NCBI GenBank assembly: GCA_947476215.1
Contig: CANJQI010000047.1
Location: 1 to 32,242 of the forward strand
From: Betaproteobacteria bacterium
Lineage (GTDB): Bacteria > Pseudomonadota > Gammaproteobacteria > Burkholderiales > SG8-41
Length of the DNA stretch: 32,242 bases
Reading direction: 5' to 3'
Shown: piece after piece, positions 16,165-24,720 of the stretch
How positions within the stretch are numbered: position 1 is the stretch's first letter
How the letters are laid out: the number at the start of each line of letters is the position of its first letter
Notes under the pieces: model-generated
Databases searched by the model: none
Told to the model about the DNA's origin: nothing
What the model saw: only the letters and a program-made list of their open reading frames with translations
Translations under genes and position numbers: made by a program

Positions 16165-17163
16165 ATGAGACCGACATCGATGCGTCGAATTCTTCGTCAA
16201 TGTCATCTCATTGTTGGCGCGCTGCTTGCAACCGCATGCGGCCTAAGTCACGCGGCCTCTGACTATTACCCGTACAAGCCCATCCGGCTGATCGTGCCGT
16301 TTCCACCCGGCGGCGGGGTGGATGGCGCGGCGCGTGTCGTCAGCCAGCGTCTCGCGGATGCACTCGGGCAACCCGTCGTGATCGACAATCGTGGCGGTTC
16401 GGGCGGCATCATCGCCGCCGAAATCGCCGCTGCGTCAATGCCCGATGGCCACACGCTTTTCTTCGGCGGCTCGGCGAGTCACGGCATCACGCCCAATCTC
16501 TATCGCAAGCTGTCTTACGATGCGGTGCGGGACTTCACGCCGGTGATCGCGATTGGCGCGACTCCGTACATCCTCGTCGTGCATCCGTCCGTTGCCGCTA
16601 ACTCCGTCAAAGAACTGATTGCAATCGCACGCGCCAGGCCCGGCCAACTCAATTACGCGTCCGCCGGCAATGGCAGCACGCTGCACCTCACCGGTGAGTT
16701 ATTCAAGAGCATGGCCGGCATCAATATCGTGCACGTCCCCTACAAGGGTGCGGCGCCGGCGCTCAGCGACCTGCTGGCGGGCCAGATACAGATGACCTTC
16801 AATCCCGCCGTCGTCATACTGCCGCACGTCAAGTCAGGCCGCCTGCGTGCATTGGCCGTGACCAGCCCCAGGCGCGCAACGCTGACGCCGGAGCTGCCGA
16901 CCATAGCCGAGGCCGGCGTCGCGGGTTTTGAGGCCACCGGCTGGTACGGCCTGCTCGGGCCGCGCGGCATGCCAACGCCTGTCACGGCCCGGCTAAATCG
17001 CGAAATCACGACCATGCTCGCCGACAAAGGTTTCGTCGAAAAACTTGCGCCGCTCGGCATCGAACCGATGGGAGGAACACCGCAACAGTTTGCAGCCTAC
17101 ATACGCTCGGAACTTGCGAAGTGGGGAAAGACGGTGCGTGAGTCAGGAGCGCGGATCGATTGA
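16165..17163 (+). CDS. Bug/TctC-family periplasmic solute-binding protein (7), classical PPGGG subtype
   Basis: The 332-residue product is the most classical Bug protein in the window. After a signal peptide (LIVGALLATACGLSHA) come PIRLIVPFPPGGGVDG with both prolines, VVIDNRGGSGGIIAAE, DGHTLFFGG, YDAVRDFTPV, VHPSVAANSVKEL, LNYASAGNGS, GELFKSMAGIN, VPYKGAAPAL and RLRALAVTSP. A GAGGA motif lies eight bases upstream of the ATG. It is the last gene of the plus-strand cluster that starts at 12574, so it may supply substrate for that pathway, possibly through the adjacent MFS protein or through TctAB encoded elsewhere. A repeat fragment follows the stop and it converges with the next Bug gene. Confidence 0.94.
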   Translation: MRPTSMRRILRQCHLIVGALLATACGLSHAASDYYPYKPIRLIVPFPPGGGVDGAARVVSQRLADALGQPVVIDNRGGSGGIIAAEIAAASMPDGHTLFFGGSASHGITPNLYRKLSYDAVRDFTPVIAIGATPYILVVHPSVAANSVKELIAIARARPGQLNYASAGNGSTLHLTGELFKSMAGINIVHVPYKGAAPALSDLLAGQIQMTFNPAVVILPHVKSGRLRALAVTSPRRATLTPELPTIAEAGVAGFEATGWYGLLGPRGMPTPVTARLNREITTMLADKGFVEKLAPLGIEPMGGTPQQFAAYIRSELAKWGKTVRESGARID

Positions 17164-17193
17164 CCGATTACATTCATACACATACGCACGAAT

Positions 17194-17220
17194 GCGCTGC
17201 GCTTGTTCCGGGCTACACGA
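17194..17220. repeat. Dispersed repeat fragment after a Bug gene
   Basis: GCGCTGCGCTTGTTCCGGGC followed by TACACGA closely matches 12318-12343. Both copies follow the stop codon of a plus-strand Bug gene within 35 bases. Here only one arm of the hairpin is clear. Confidence 0.45.
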
Positions 17221-17232
17221 TAGACGCGACGA

Positions 17233-18198
17233 TTACTCGCGTATACCTGCTTCCCTGAACAGCTTACCCCACATCGACATTTCGGTTTTTATCAGCGCGG
17301 CCAGCTCTTCCGGCGTGCCACCGACGGGTTCCACACCGGCGCTGATCAGCCTTTCCTTCAATTCGGGTTTGTTCACGGTCTGCTCTATTTCCTGCTGCAG
17401 ACGATGGATCACAGGCGCGGGCGTTGCCACTGGCGCGAACAACGGGTAATAGCCGACCGTCACGAAGCCGGGCAGCCCTGATGCAGCCACCGTCGGCAAC
17501 CCCGGCGCCAGCGCCGATGGTTTGAGGGAGGTGACTGCCAAAGCACGCAGTCTTCCCGATTTGACGTAAGTGTTCAGCGCGCCCGCCGATGCAAACATCA
17601 GCTGCACATGACCGCCGACCAAGTCGTTGACGGCAGGGCCAGTACCCTTATAAGCAACGCGTACTATGTTCACGCGCGCCAGCGATTTGAAAAGTTCCCC
17701 GGCAAGGTGCGGTGATCCGCCGAGGCCGCCCGATCCATAGTTCAACGCCCCGGGCCGGGATTTCGCCAGGGCGACAAGTTCCCTGACCGACTTTGCGGGC
17801 ACCGAGGGATGCACGACCAGGACATTGGGCGCGCTCGCGACCAACGACACGGGCGCGAAGTCCTTGACCGGATCCCACGGCACATTACCCATCAGCGGCG
17901 CCAACCACAGCGCGCTGGCGTAGAGCAACAACGTATAGCCATCGGGTGTGGCTCTCGAAACGGTTTGCGTTGCCACGCCGCCGTTGGCACCACCGCGATT
18001 TTCCACGATCACCTGCTGGCCCAACCCCGGACTCAGTCCCAGCGCCGCCATGCGCGCGATGATGTCGGCAGTGCCTCCAACATCGCCGGTAACAATGCGT
18101 ATCGGTTTGGCAGGAAAGTTCTGACCATGCGCAGTACCCGTAAGCAAACCGCTCGCGACTATCAAAACAAATCCCGTGCAAATACGCTGAGTCAACAT
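17233..18198 (-). CDS. Bug/TctC-family periplasmic solute-binding protein (8), GGTAD subtype
   Basis: A receptor of about 321 residues. The start at 18198 is preferred over an upstream GTG because GGAGAG lies five bases before this ATG. The signal peptide ends near TAHGQ-NFP. The ligand loop is GDVGGTADI: the prolines are gone and the aspartate is shifted by one position relative to other Bug proteins. Further landmarks: VIVENRGGANGG, DGYTLLLYAS, WDPVKDFAPVS, LNYGSGGLGGSPHLAGELF, RVAYKGTGPAV and RLRALAVTSLKPSALAPG. It lies 30 bases downstream of a close paralogue on the same strand, so both are probably in one transcript and arose by tandem duplication. Confidence 0.92.
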   Translation of the reverse strand: MLTQRICTGFVLIVASGLLTGTAHGQNFPAKPIRIVTGDVGGTADIIARMAALGLSPGLGQQVIVENRGGANGGVATQTVSRATPDGYTLLLYASALWLAPLMGNVPWDPVKDFAPVSLVASAPNVLVVHPSVPAKSVRELVALAKSRPGALNYGSGGLGGSPHLAGELFKSLARVNIVRVAYKGTGPAVNDLVGGHVQLMFASAGALNTYVKSGRLRALAVTSLKPSALAPGLPTVAASGLPGFVTVGYYPLFAPVATPAPVIHRLQQEIEQTVNKPELKERLISAGVEPVGGTPEELAALIKTEMSMWGKLFREAGIRE

Positions 18199-18228
18199 CT
18201 GCTCTCCATTAGTTACCACGCTACACTG

Positions 18229-19188
18229 CTATTTGCGTATGCCCGCATCGCTGAACAACTTGCCCCACATGGCGATCTCCGATGCCAGCACGCTCGCGAG
18301 CTCGCCCGGGGTACCGCCGACGGGTTCTACCCCCGCAGCAAGGAACTGTTGCTTCATTTCCGGCATATTGATAACGCGCAGGGTCTCCTGATTAAGGCGA
18401 TTGATCAGGTTGACAGGCGTACCGGCCGCCACGAACATCGGGTAGTAGCCAACGGCAACATAGCCCGGCACGCCGGACGCGGCGATCGTCGGCAGATCCG
18501 GCGTCAGCGCGGACGGCTGCGCCGAGGTCACCGCAAGCGCCTTCACCCGTTGCGATTTTACGTAGTGCGCCACGGATGCTGCGGAACCAAACGTCAGTTG
18601 CACATAGCCGCTGAGCAAATCGGCGACCGCCGAACCGCTGCCCTTGTAGGTCACCCGCACAAAATTGACGCCTGCCTTGGCCTTGAACAATTCACCCGCA
18701 AGATGCGGCGCTCCGCCGAGACCGCCCGATGCGTAGTTGAGTGCGCCCGGTCTAGCCTTGGCCAGTGCGATCAGTTCGCGCACCGACTTGACCGGAACCG
18801 AAGGATGAACCACCAATACCGTGGGCGCACTCGCCACCAGTATCACCGGCGCGAAGTCCTTCACGGGATCCCAGGGCATATCCTCCAGCAAAGGCCCTAT
18901 CCACAACGCACTGCTGTACAAAACCAGCGTATAACCGTCCGACGGCGCCTTGGTCACCATTTGCGCGGCGATCGCGCCGCCCCCGCCGGCTCGATTGTCA
19001 ACGATCACCTGCTGTCCCAAGTAGCCCGCCAGCCCGCGCGCAATCATGCGCGAGGTTATATCCGCGGTGCCGCCGGCGTCGCCGGTAATCAACCGCACCG
19101 GGCGCAGTGGATAATTCTGCGCGAACGCTGACGTTAATACCCCGAGCGTCAAGCACAATGCTGACAATGCACGTCGAAGACACATCAT
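18229..19188 (-). CDS. Bug/TctC-family periplasmic solute-binding protein (9), GGTAD subtype
   Basis: This 319-residue receptor is the upstream member of a tandem pair. The ATG at 19188 (Met-Met-Cys) is chosen because GGAG lies a few bases upstream; an open extension to 19233 lacks a signal. The signal peptide ends at SAFAQ-NYP. Shared with its neighbour are the loop GDAGGTADI, WDPVKDFAPV, LVASAPxVLVVHPSVPxKS, LNYxSGGLGGxPHLAGELF, GYVAVGYYP and MWGKLFxxAGIR. Differences cluster around KAKAGVNFVRVTYKG and AHYVKSQRVKALAVTS. The two may bind related ligands with different affinity. Confidence 0.92.
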   Translation of the reverse strand: MMCLRRALSALCLTLGVLTSAFAQNYPLRPVRLITGDAGGTADITSRMIARGLAGYLGQQVIVDNRAGGGGAIAAQMVTKAPSDGYTLVLYSSALWIGPLLEDMPWDPVKDFAPVILVASAPTVLVVHPSVPVKSVRELIALAKARPGALNYASGGLGGAPHLAGELFKAKAGVNFVRVTYKGSGSAVADLLSGYVQLTFGSAASVAHYVKSQRVKALAVTSAQPSALTPDLPTIAASGVPGYVAVGYYPMFVAAGTPVNLINRLNQETLRVINMPEMKQQFLAAGVEPVGGTPGELASVLASEIAMWGKLFSDAGIRK

Positions 19189-19370
19189 ACAAACTCCACG
19201 ATAAATAAAGCCGACCATCAGGCGCGACACCAACAGTTACCCTGCCTTATCAGCGATCGCGTACACTTTTCAGGCGGCTCAGAACGTGTTCCCTGAGTGG
19301 CAGGGCATTATAATCGCGACACAACCCGATACACTCCAAAATCTGGCAACACGACACTCACGGGGGCCAC

Positions 19371-20474
19371 ATGCCGAATCAGGAATGGATAGATGTTGGA
19401 AGCGAGGTAGAACTGTCAAGGCACGAACTGCAGGCAGTCACCGCGAAGCGCACACGCATCGCGTTAAGCTTCCACGAAGGAAAATTCAGCGCGATATCGG
19501 GTGTGTGCAATCATGTCGGCGGACCACTCGGCGAAGGTCATCTCGACGGCGACTACGTGGTATGCCCCTGGCACTTCTGGAAGTTTCACTGTCAGACGGG
19601 TGAAGGTGAGCCGGGTTTCGAGGAAGACCGTGTACCGTCGTATCCCGTTAACCTGGAAAACGGCCGGGTATGGGTGGACATCGGATCGGCAACGCCGCGC
19701 ACGCGCAAACCGCACGCGCCTCATCCGTTGGCGCGTCCCGTCGAACGTCAGCCCGGCCCGATACGCGTCGTCGGCCTATCCACTACCGTGATGCACCCTG
19801 AACACGCGCGCTACAGCACCTCCGATGCCCTGCTAGAAACCGCCATTTCGCATGCCGCCACGCGCGGCTGCGAAACCGACATCATCTACCTGCGCAAGCT
19901 CAATTTCCGGCATTGCGAAGGCTATTACTCCAAAAGCGCCAAAGCATGCACCTGGCCATGCTCGATCACGCAAATGGATCCCACCGATCAACTGGACCGC
20001 GTCTACGAAGCCATCGTGCACTGGGCCGACGCGATTCTGATCACCACCCCAATACGCTGGGGCGCCGCAAGCAGCCTGTATTTCAAGATGGTGGAACGCA
20101 TGAACTGCATACAGAATCAGGAAACCATCGCCAACCGCCAATTGCTGAAAAACAAGGCAGCAGCTTTCATCATTACCGGCGGCCAGGACAATGTGCAGGC
20201 GGTCGCCGGTCAGATGCTGGGATTTTTTTCTGAGGTCGGCTGCCAGTTCCCGCAGTTCCCTTATATCGCGCATTCTCGTGGCTGGAGCGCCGAAGACATG
20301 GAAAACAATACGCGCTATGTCGAACGCAGCAAGGAACTGCACGACGGTGCGCGGGCGCTGGCCGACCGCAGCATCGCCATGGCAAAGCTGCTGGTGGCCG
20401 GCACCATAGGCGACATCGCAATGGTCGGCGGCGGGCGCAAGGGCCACCAGCTCGACGTCAAAGCACAGACCTGA
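19371..20474 (+). CDS. Rieske [2Fe-2S] ferredoxin fused to a flavodoxin/FMN-reductase domain
   Basis: A 367-residue two-domain redox protein. Residues about 5-105 form a Rieske domain with both cluster-binding pairs: C46-x-H48 in GVCNHVGGPLG and C65-x2-H68 in VCPWHFWKFHC. A proline-rich linker (about 108-128) leads to an NADPH-dependent FMN-reductase/flavodoxin-like domain (IRVVGLSTTVMHPEHARYST, ILITTPIRWGAASSLYFKMVERM, AAFIITGGQDNVQAVAGQMLGFF). There is no signal peptide or membrane segment. Joined in one chain, the two centres could pass electrons between a flavin and a partner oxygenase or reductase. It has its own upstream region and no obvious operon partner. Function beyond electron transfer is unknown. 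Confidence 0.88.
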   Translation: MPNQEWIDVGSEVELSRHELQAVTAKRTRIALSFHEGKFSAISGVCNHVGGPLGEGHLDGDYVVCPWHFWKFHCQTGEGEPGFEEDRVPSYPVNLENGRVWVDIGSATPRTRKPHAPHPLARPVERQPGPIRVVGLSTTVMHPEHARYSTSDALLETAISHAATRGCETDIIYLRKLNFRHCEGYYSKSAKACTWPCSITQMDPTDQLDRVYEAIVHWADAILITTPIRWGAASSLYFKMVERMNCIQNQETIANRQLLKNKAAAFIITGGQDNVQAVAGQMLGFFSEVGCQFPQFPYIAHSRGWSAEDMENNTRYVERSKELHDGARALADRSIAMAKLLVAGTIGDIAMVGGGRKGHQLDVKAQT

Positions 20475-20567
20475 GTCGCCCGACGACAACTGCATCGCCA
20501 GCGCGTAAGATGCGGGGCATGAAGACTGATCGCGCAACCTTATCCATCCTTACAATCCGGAGCCAGC

Positions 20568-21392
20568 ATGGCGGCTAGAGCTGAAATCAACAACATGGCG
20601 TTGTTCTGCGACTTTGAAAACGTCGCGCTCGGCGTCAGTGACGCGAAATACGCGAAATTCGACATCGACAAGGTGCTTGAACGGCTGCTGCTCAAAGGCA
20701 GCATCGTCGTCAAGAAAGCCTATTGCGACTGGGAACGCTACAAGGGCTTCAAGGGCGCGATGCACGAGGCGGCGTTTGAACTGATAGAAATTCCGCACGT
20801 GCGCATGTCGGGCAAGAACTCCGCCGACATACGCATGGTCGTAGACGCGCTCGATCTCTGCTATACCAAAGCCCACGTCGATACCTTCGTCATCATCAGC
20901 GGCGACTCGGATTTTTCGCCGCTGGTCAGCAAACTGCGCGAAAACAACAAGGTCGTGATCGGCGTCGGCGTGAAAAACTCGACCTCGGATCTATTGATCG
21001 CGAACTGCGACGAGTTTATTTTCTACGACGACCTGGTGCGGGAAAAGCCGGCCAGAAAACGCGCCGCGCCCAAGAAGACCGCACCCAAACCCGAAACCTC
21101 CGACAGCGCTGCCACGCCCCCGGCAAAGTCCGATGAAGACAAGAAGCAGGAAGCCATAGACCTGATACTGGAAACCATAGAAGCCCTGGGCACCGAACGC
21201 GGCGAAGACGAAAAGATCTGGGGCTCCATGGTCAAGCAAACCCTGAAACGCCGCAAGCCTGGATTTACGGAATCCTATTATGGTTTCCGTTCGTTCAACA
21301 TGCTGCTCGAAGAAGCCGCCGCAAGGAACCTGTTGAGCCTCGAGCGCGACGAGAAATCCGGCGGCTATATTATTCACCAGCATCCGGATTGA
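20568..21392 (+). CDS. NYN-domain (LabA/DUF88) protein with C-terminal OST-HTH/LOTUS domain
   Basis: The 274-residue protein starts with a PIN-like NYN nuclease fold: MALFCDFENVALG with the first acidic residue, SADIRMVVDALDL in the middle, and FVIISGDSDFSPLVSKLRE with the GDSDF signature (about residues 10-155). A lysine/proline/alanine-rich linker follows (about 160-190). Residues about 190-272 match an OST-HTH/LOTUS domain (AIDLILETIEALG, WGSMVKQTLKRRKPGFTES, YGFRSFNMLLEEA). NYN proteins are predicted ribonucleases; LOTUS domains bind RNA. The aspartates needed for metal binding appear present. GGAG lies seven bases before the ATG. An RNA-processing or RNA-decay role is likely; the targets are unknown. 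Confidence 0.9.
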   Translation: MAARAEINNMALFCDFENVALGVSDAKYAKFDIDKVLERLLLKGSIVVKKAYCDWERYKGFKGAMHEAAFELIEIPHVRMSGKNSADIRMVVDALDLCYTKAHVDTFVIISGDSDFSPLVSKLRENNKVVIGVGVKNSTSDLLIANCDEFIFYDDLVREKPARKRAAPKKTAPKPETSDSAATPPAKSDEDKKQEAIDLILETIEALGTERGEDEKIWGSMVKQTLKRRKPGFTESYYGFRSFNMLLEEAAARNLLSLERDEKSGGYIIHQHPD

Positions 21393-21536
21393 GCACGCGC
21401 GCCGCCTCGAGGCGCAACGCGTCGAAATACAATATTGCCCGCACACGGCAACAGCGCTTTTCGGGAGTCTCTACAAGCAACCTATGACTTAAGTAGTACC
21501 TGTCAACGAACGCCGATCCTGTCTCGTTTCGGGAAA

Positions 21537-21834
21537 TATGGAAACTCGGCTCAGCCTTGCGCCCGGGCAAAACGGCACCAAGAAACTGCTCGCCGAATAC
21601 GGCGAACGCCTGGTGTGCGTTATCGCTACAATGCAGGACGCAACATCCGGCACAAGGCAGTGGAATTAATCGTCGAATCAACGCCCTGGTCGCCACGCGC
21701 CCGCAATGCGCGGCGCACACCTGATGACAGGGTAAAGATTCGAATCGCCTATTCAGAAACGGTTTTAAGACAAAAGGTTAAGGATGCCGGTGCGATATGG
21801 CGACATCGTCACCGTCTGTGGGAGATTTCTCTGA
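21537..21834 (+). pseudogene. Frameshifted, truncated conserved small protein gene
   Basis: The first part reads METRLSLAPGQNGTKKLLAE and continues to LVCV; after a frame change near 21620 the second part reads RYRYNAGRNIRHKAVELIVE, then KIRIAYSETVLRQKVKDAGA and LWEISL. I recognise this as a widespread conserved small protein of about 110 residues of unknown function (pattern METRL, PGQxGTK, EYG, LVCVRYRYD, VELIVE, WEL). The join needs one to four missing bases. The 3' end is cut where the IS4-family sequence begins. So it carries both a frameshift and a truncation. Identification by memory of the family pattern is moderately sure. Confidence 0.65.
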
Positions 21835-22781
21835 ATTGCCATAGAACTTTTTGATACGCAGATGCTGCTTGATCCACTTGAAGAACAGTTCCACTTGCCA
21901 GCGTGCCTTGTAGAGCGCGCAGATGGTGGCTGCCGGAAAGGTGAAGTTGTTTGTGAGGAACACGAGTGTCTTGCCAGTGTCGGGATCCTTGAATCGGATG
22001 CGGCGCAGATGTTCGGGATATTCTTTGCGGCTGATGATGCCGGCAAGTGCAACGGTCTGATCGCAGATGATGCCCGTACTGCGGTCTCTAGAAGCCGAAT
22101 AGACGCGCCGAAGACGCGTATTCGACTTGGCGCGTGTGACGAAGAAAGCTTGCGCCTTTATGCATCATGTAGAGCCGTCCGAAGTCCAGATAGCCCCGAT
22201 CCATGATGTAGAGCGCACCGCGTTCCAGCTCCAGGATGTCGAGCACATTGACATCGCCCAACTTGCCGCCGGAGATGCGGATGACGCTGGGAATACTGCC
22301 GCGCAGGTCGAGCAACGTATGCATCTTTACCGCCGACTTGGTGGTGCGGAACAGTGCCCAAGGAAACAGCGACAGACACAGGTCGATGGTCGTCGAGTCC
22401 AGCGCGTAAGTCGTGGCCTGCAAATCGACACCGAAGCTGTCGCCAATGTAAAGTTGGCGCGCCTGCGCGATCAGGCATTGGGCAAACCCGGCATGAATAT
22501 GCCAGTCCCTCGTTTCGTTGGCGTCGGCCAGCGTCGAACGCTTGATCTTCTGCTTGAACCCCATGTGATACAGCTTGACGGCCTGCGCCGAGAGGCAGGC
22601 TTCGATATCGCGCAGACTCTCGCGGCAGGTCAATTGCGCAAAGGCCATCGCACGGAACTGTTCGGTACACACGAGCGACTTCACGTAGCGGGTCGCCACC
22701 ATGTCGTTCGACGATGCGGGCAAACGCCCTCCAAGGCAGAAAGTCCATCAACTGAGCGAACAACGTCGTGCCGGTGTTCAT
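21834..22781 (-). pseudogene. Degenerate IS4-family transposase
   Basis: On the minus strand, pieces of one IS4-type transposase lie in three frames. The first is MNTGTTLFAQLMDFLPWRAF and on to HGGD; a one-base shift near 22693 leads to YVKSLVCTEQFRAMAFAQLT, ESLRDIEACLSAQ and TYALDSTTIDLCLSLFPWA (first catalytic D); a second shift near 22155 leads to FFVTRAKSNTRLRRVYSAS and KARWQVELFFKWIKQHLRIK (catalytic E region). The end is lost after FYGNSE. So the gene has two frameshifts and a 3' truncation and is inactive. The N-terminal segment resembles the DUF4372 domain of this IS4 group. Confidence 0.85.
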
Positions 22782-23142
22782 GGGCGGCTCCGGGTAAATT
22801 ACCCCCGAAAATCGCACGGAACCCTATTGTGCCGCTCAAATCAACACCACCCTCGGTCGCTCGGAATCCCTTATTAATCATGGCGCTCCACGACTCTCCC
22901 TCTCGTTTAACCGGACAGTAGTGAGAGGCTCGTTCTCATGAGTGGCTGATCATCGGCCTTATGGAAAGCTTTGCATAAGGCCGAAGAGCCGTCATTGCCA
23001 TTCGTTACATTGACTGTCCGACAGTGACCGCCTCGAGCCAGACGATCGTCGATCGAAATTCGTCAAAAACCTGTCGTTCGCATCGTCACTCAATCACTGC
23101 CCCCTCCAATTTCCCGAAAACCCCCTTTAGAAGCAACATTCG
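22782..23142. other. Region between the IS4 remnant and the methyltransferase
   Basis: No gene is supported here. It contains the leftover 5' flank of the IS4 remnant. A perfect 10-base stem (CGGCCTTATG at 22954-22963 and CATAAGGCCG at 22974-22983) is listed separately. The rest is unremarkable. Confidence 0.45.
22954..22983. repeat. Perfect hairpin with a HindIII-type loop
   Basis: The 10-base arms CGGCCTTATG and CATAAGGCCG are perfectly complementary around the loop GAAAGCTTTG, which is itself partly palindromic. No T-run follows, so it is not a standard terminator. It could be an insertion scar or a protein-binding site. Confidence 0.45.
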
Positions 23143-23775
23143 TCACGATGACAATTTGCGCCAGACACTCGCAAGCCACGGTTGCTGCTCGCGCGGCAGG
23201 CCCGCGGGGCGATAGTAGCGAGCAAGCTCAACGAATCCGGCGGTCGACATGTACCGGTGCCAGTTTTCAAGATCATGATACGTGCCGTAACGTCCGCGGT
23301 TCCAGCCTTCTTCGTTATGGCCGTGCGGGTTCGAGGTGAACAGCACACCGCGCGCTTTCAGGGTTGCGTGCAATTCCAGTAACACACGCGGCAACTCCTG
23401 GCTGGGCACATGAAACAACGCGGCGTTGGCGAACACGCCATCGAAATGTTTTTGCGGCAGCTCGAGTTTGAGGAAATCCTGCTGCCACACTACACAGCCG
23501 CTGTTCACTCGCGCCATTGCAGCCAGGCGCGCAGCGCCTTCCAGGCCAGTCGCGAGATGGCCAGAATTGGCAAACACTTTGAGATCGCGTCCCGGCCCGC
23601 AGCCAAAATCGAGGATCGTGAACGGCGCTTTACCCTCGATATATTGCAACAGTGCGGCTATGTTCTGGCTGACGTCATGATTGCGCGTGCCTTGCCAGAA
23701 ATCTTCGGCATGCTCGTTGTAGTGTTCCAGCGTGCGGTTGGCGATATCCTCCAGGTCTTGTGGATCCAGTTTCAT
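23143..23775 (-). CDS. Class I SAM-dependent methyltransferase
   Basis: This 210-residue protein has the Rossmann-type methyltransferase fold. Motif I is ILDFGCGPGRDLKVF (about residues 54-68), the SAM ribose segment is TGLEGAARLAAMA, motif post-II is VVWQQDFLKLELPQKHFDGVFANAALFHV, and motif III is LHATLKARGVLFTSNPHG. The end (GTYHDLENWHRYMSTAGF) is typical of small-molecule methyltransferases. AGAGG lies very close to the ATG. Its minus-strand neighbour is a broken Bug gene 58 bases downstream. The substrate is not deducible. Confidence 0.9.
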   Translation of the reverse strand: MKLDPQDLEDIANRTLEHYNEHAEDFWQGTRNHDVSQNIAALLQYIEGKAPFTILDFGCGPGRDLKVFANSGHLATGLEGAARLAAMARVNSGCVVWQQDFLKLELPQKHFDGVFANAALFHVPSQELPRVLLELHATLKARGVLFTSNPHGHNEEGWNRGRYGTYHDLENWHRYMSTAGFVELARYYRPAGLPREQQPWLASVWRKLSS

Positions 23776-23832
23776 CTCCTCTCATTTGTTTTCACGAGCG
23801 AGGAATAGTGGCCGCACCCTGCGATGGCGCAA

Positions 23833-24716
23833 CTAATCGAGTCGTGCGCCGATTTTTCCGGCGAGGGATTTCCAGCGCCGGATTTCTTTTGTTATGTGCA
23901 CTGTAAACGCCTCGGGCGTAGTAACCCACACATCATATCCACCGTTCATCAGTTTATCTTTGACCTCTGGCGAAGTCGTGGCCATCACCACCGCCTGGCT
24001 CAGGCGGTGGACGACCGCATAGGGAGTCCTGGCCGGCGCGATGATGCCCTGCCATGCGAAAAACTCATAGTCCGGCAAACCGGATTCGGCCATTGTGGGA
24101 ACCTCGGGCAAGAGTCTGGAACGTTGCACCGTGGTCACGGCCAGTGCGCGCAACCTGCCTTCCTTGACCAGCCCCGGCGTCGCGCTTTGACTTCCGAACG
24201 AGAGTTGCACCTGCCCTCCGACGAGGTCGGTAATGGCCTGCGATGAACCCTTGTAGGGAATGTGCATGATGTCCACGGCCGCCATGCTCTTGAACATTTC
24301 AGCCGCGAGTTGCGTGGGGCTGCCATTTCCGGGAGAGGAATAGTTAAGCTGTCCGGGTTTGGATTTTGCGAGTGCTATCAGTTCCTTCACAGATCTTGCC
24401 GGCATACCCGGATGCACCACCAATATGAGCGGCGCACCGCCGGTGACGGGCGAAACGGGCGCGAAATCCCTTTCCGTATCGTAAGGCAGCTTTTCATACA
24501 GCGTCGGGTTCACGGCATGCGCGGCGCCCACGATCAGCAGGGTGTTGCCGTCCGGCTGCGCCTTGGCGACCAGATCCGATGCCAACGTCGTGCCACCGCC
24601 TCCCCGATTGTCTATTACCACCTGTCGCCCAAGGATCTCTCCCAACTTGTATCCCACCGAACGTGCGACAAAGTCTCCCCCACCGCCGGGTGGAAATGGA
24701 ACGACCAGCCGTATGG
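23833..24716 (-). pseudogene. 5'-truncated Bug/TctC gene
   Basis: From PIRLVVPFPPGGGGDF to the end (KIGARLD) this is a normal classical Bug protein: VVIDNRGGGGTTLASD, DTERDFAPVS, VHPGMPARSVKEL, LNYSSPGNGS, AEMFKSMAAVD, IPYKGSSQAI and RLRALAVTT. Upstream of PIR the family match ends abruptly. No signal peptide, start codon or ribosome site fits; the open frame simply continues antisense through the neighbouring MmgE/PrpD fragment. The first about 30 residues, including the signal peptide, are missing, so a functional secreted receptor is unlikely. The breakpoint is near 24716-24722. Confidence 0.85.
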
Positions 24717-24720
24717 GCGC

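Noticed and set aside
17809-19131. 440-codon plus-strand frame
   Set aside because: Long antisense frame across two Bug genes; codons mirror the sense genes, and there is no start signal.
22127-22921. 264-codon plus-strand frame
   Set aside because: Antisense of the IS4 transposase remnant.
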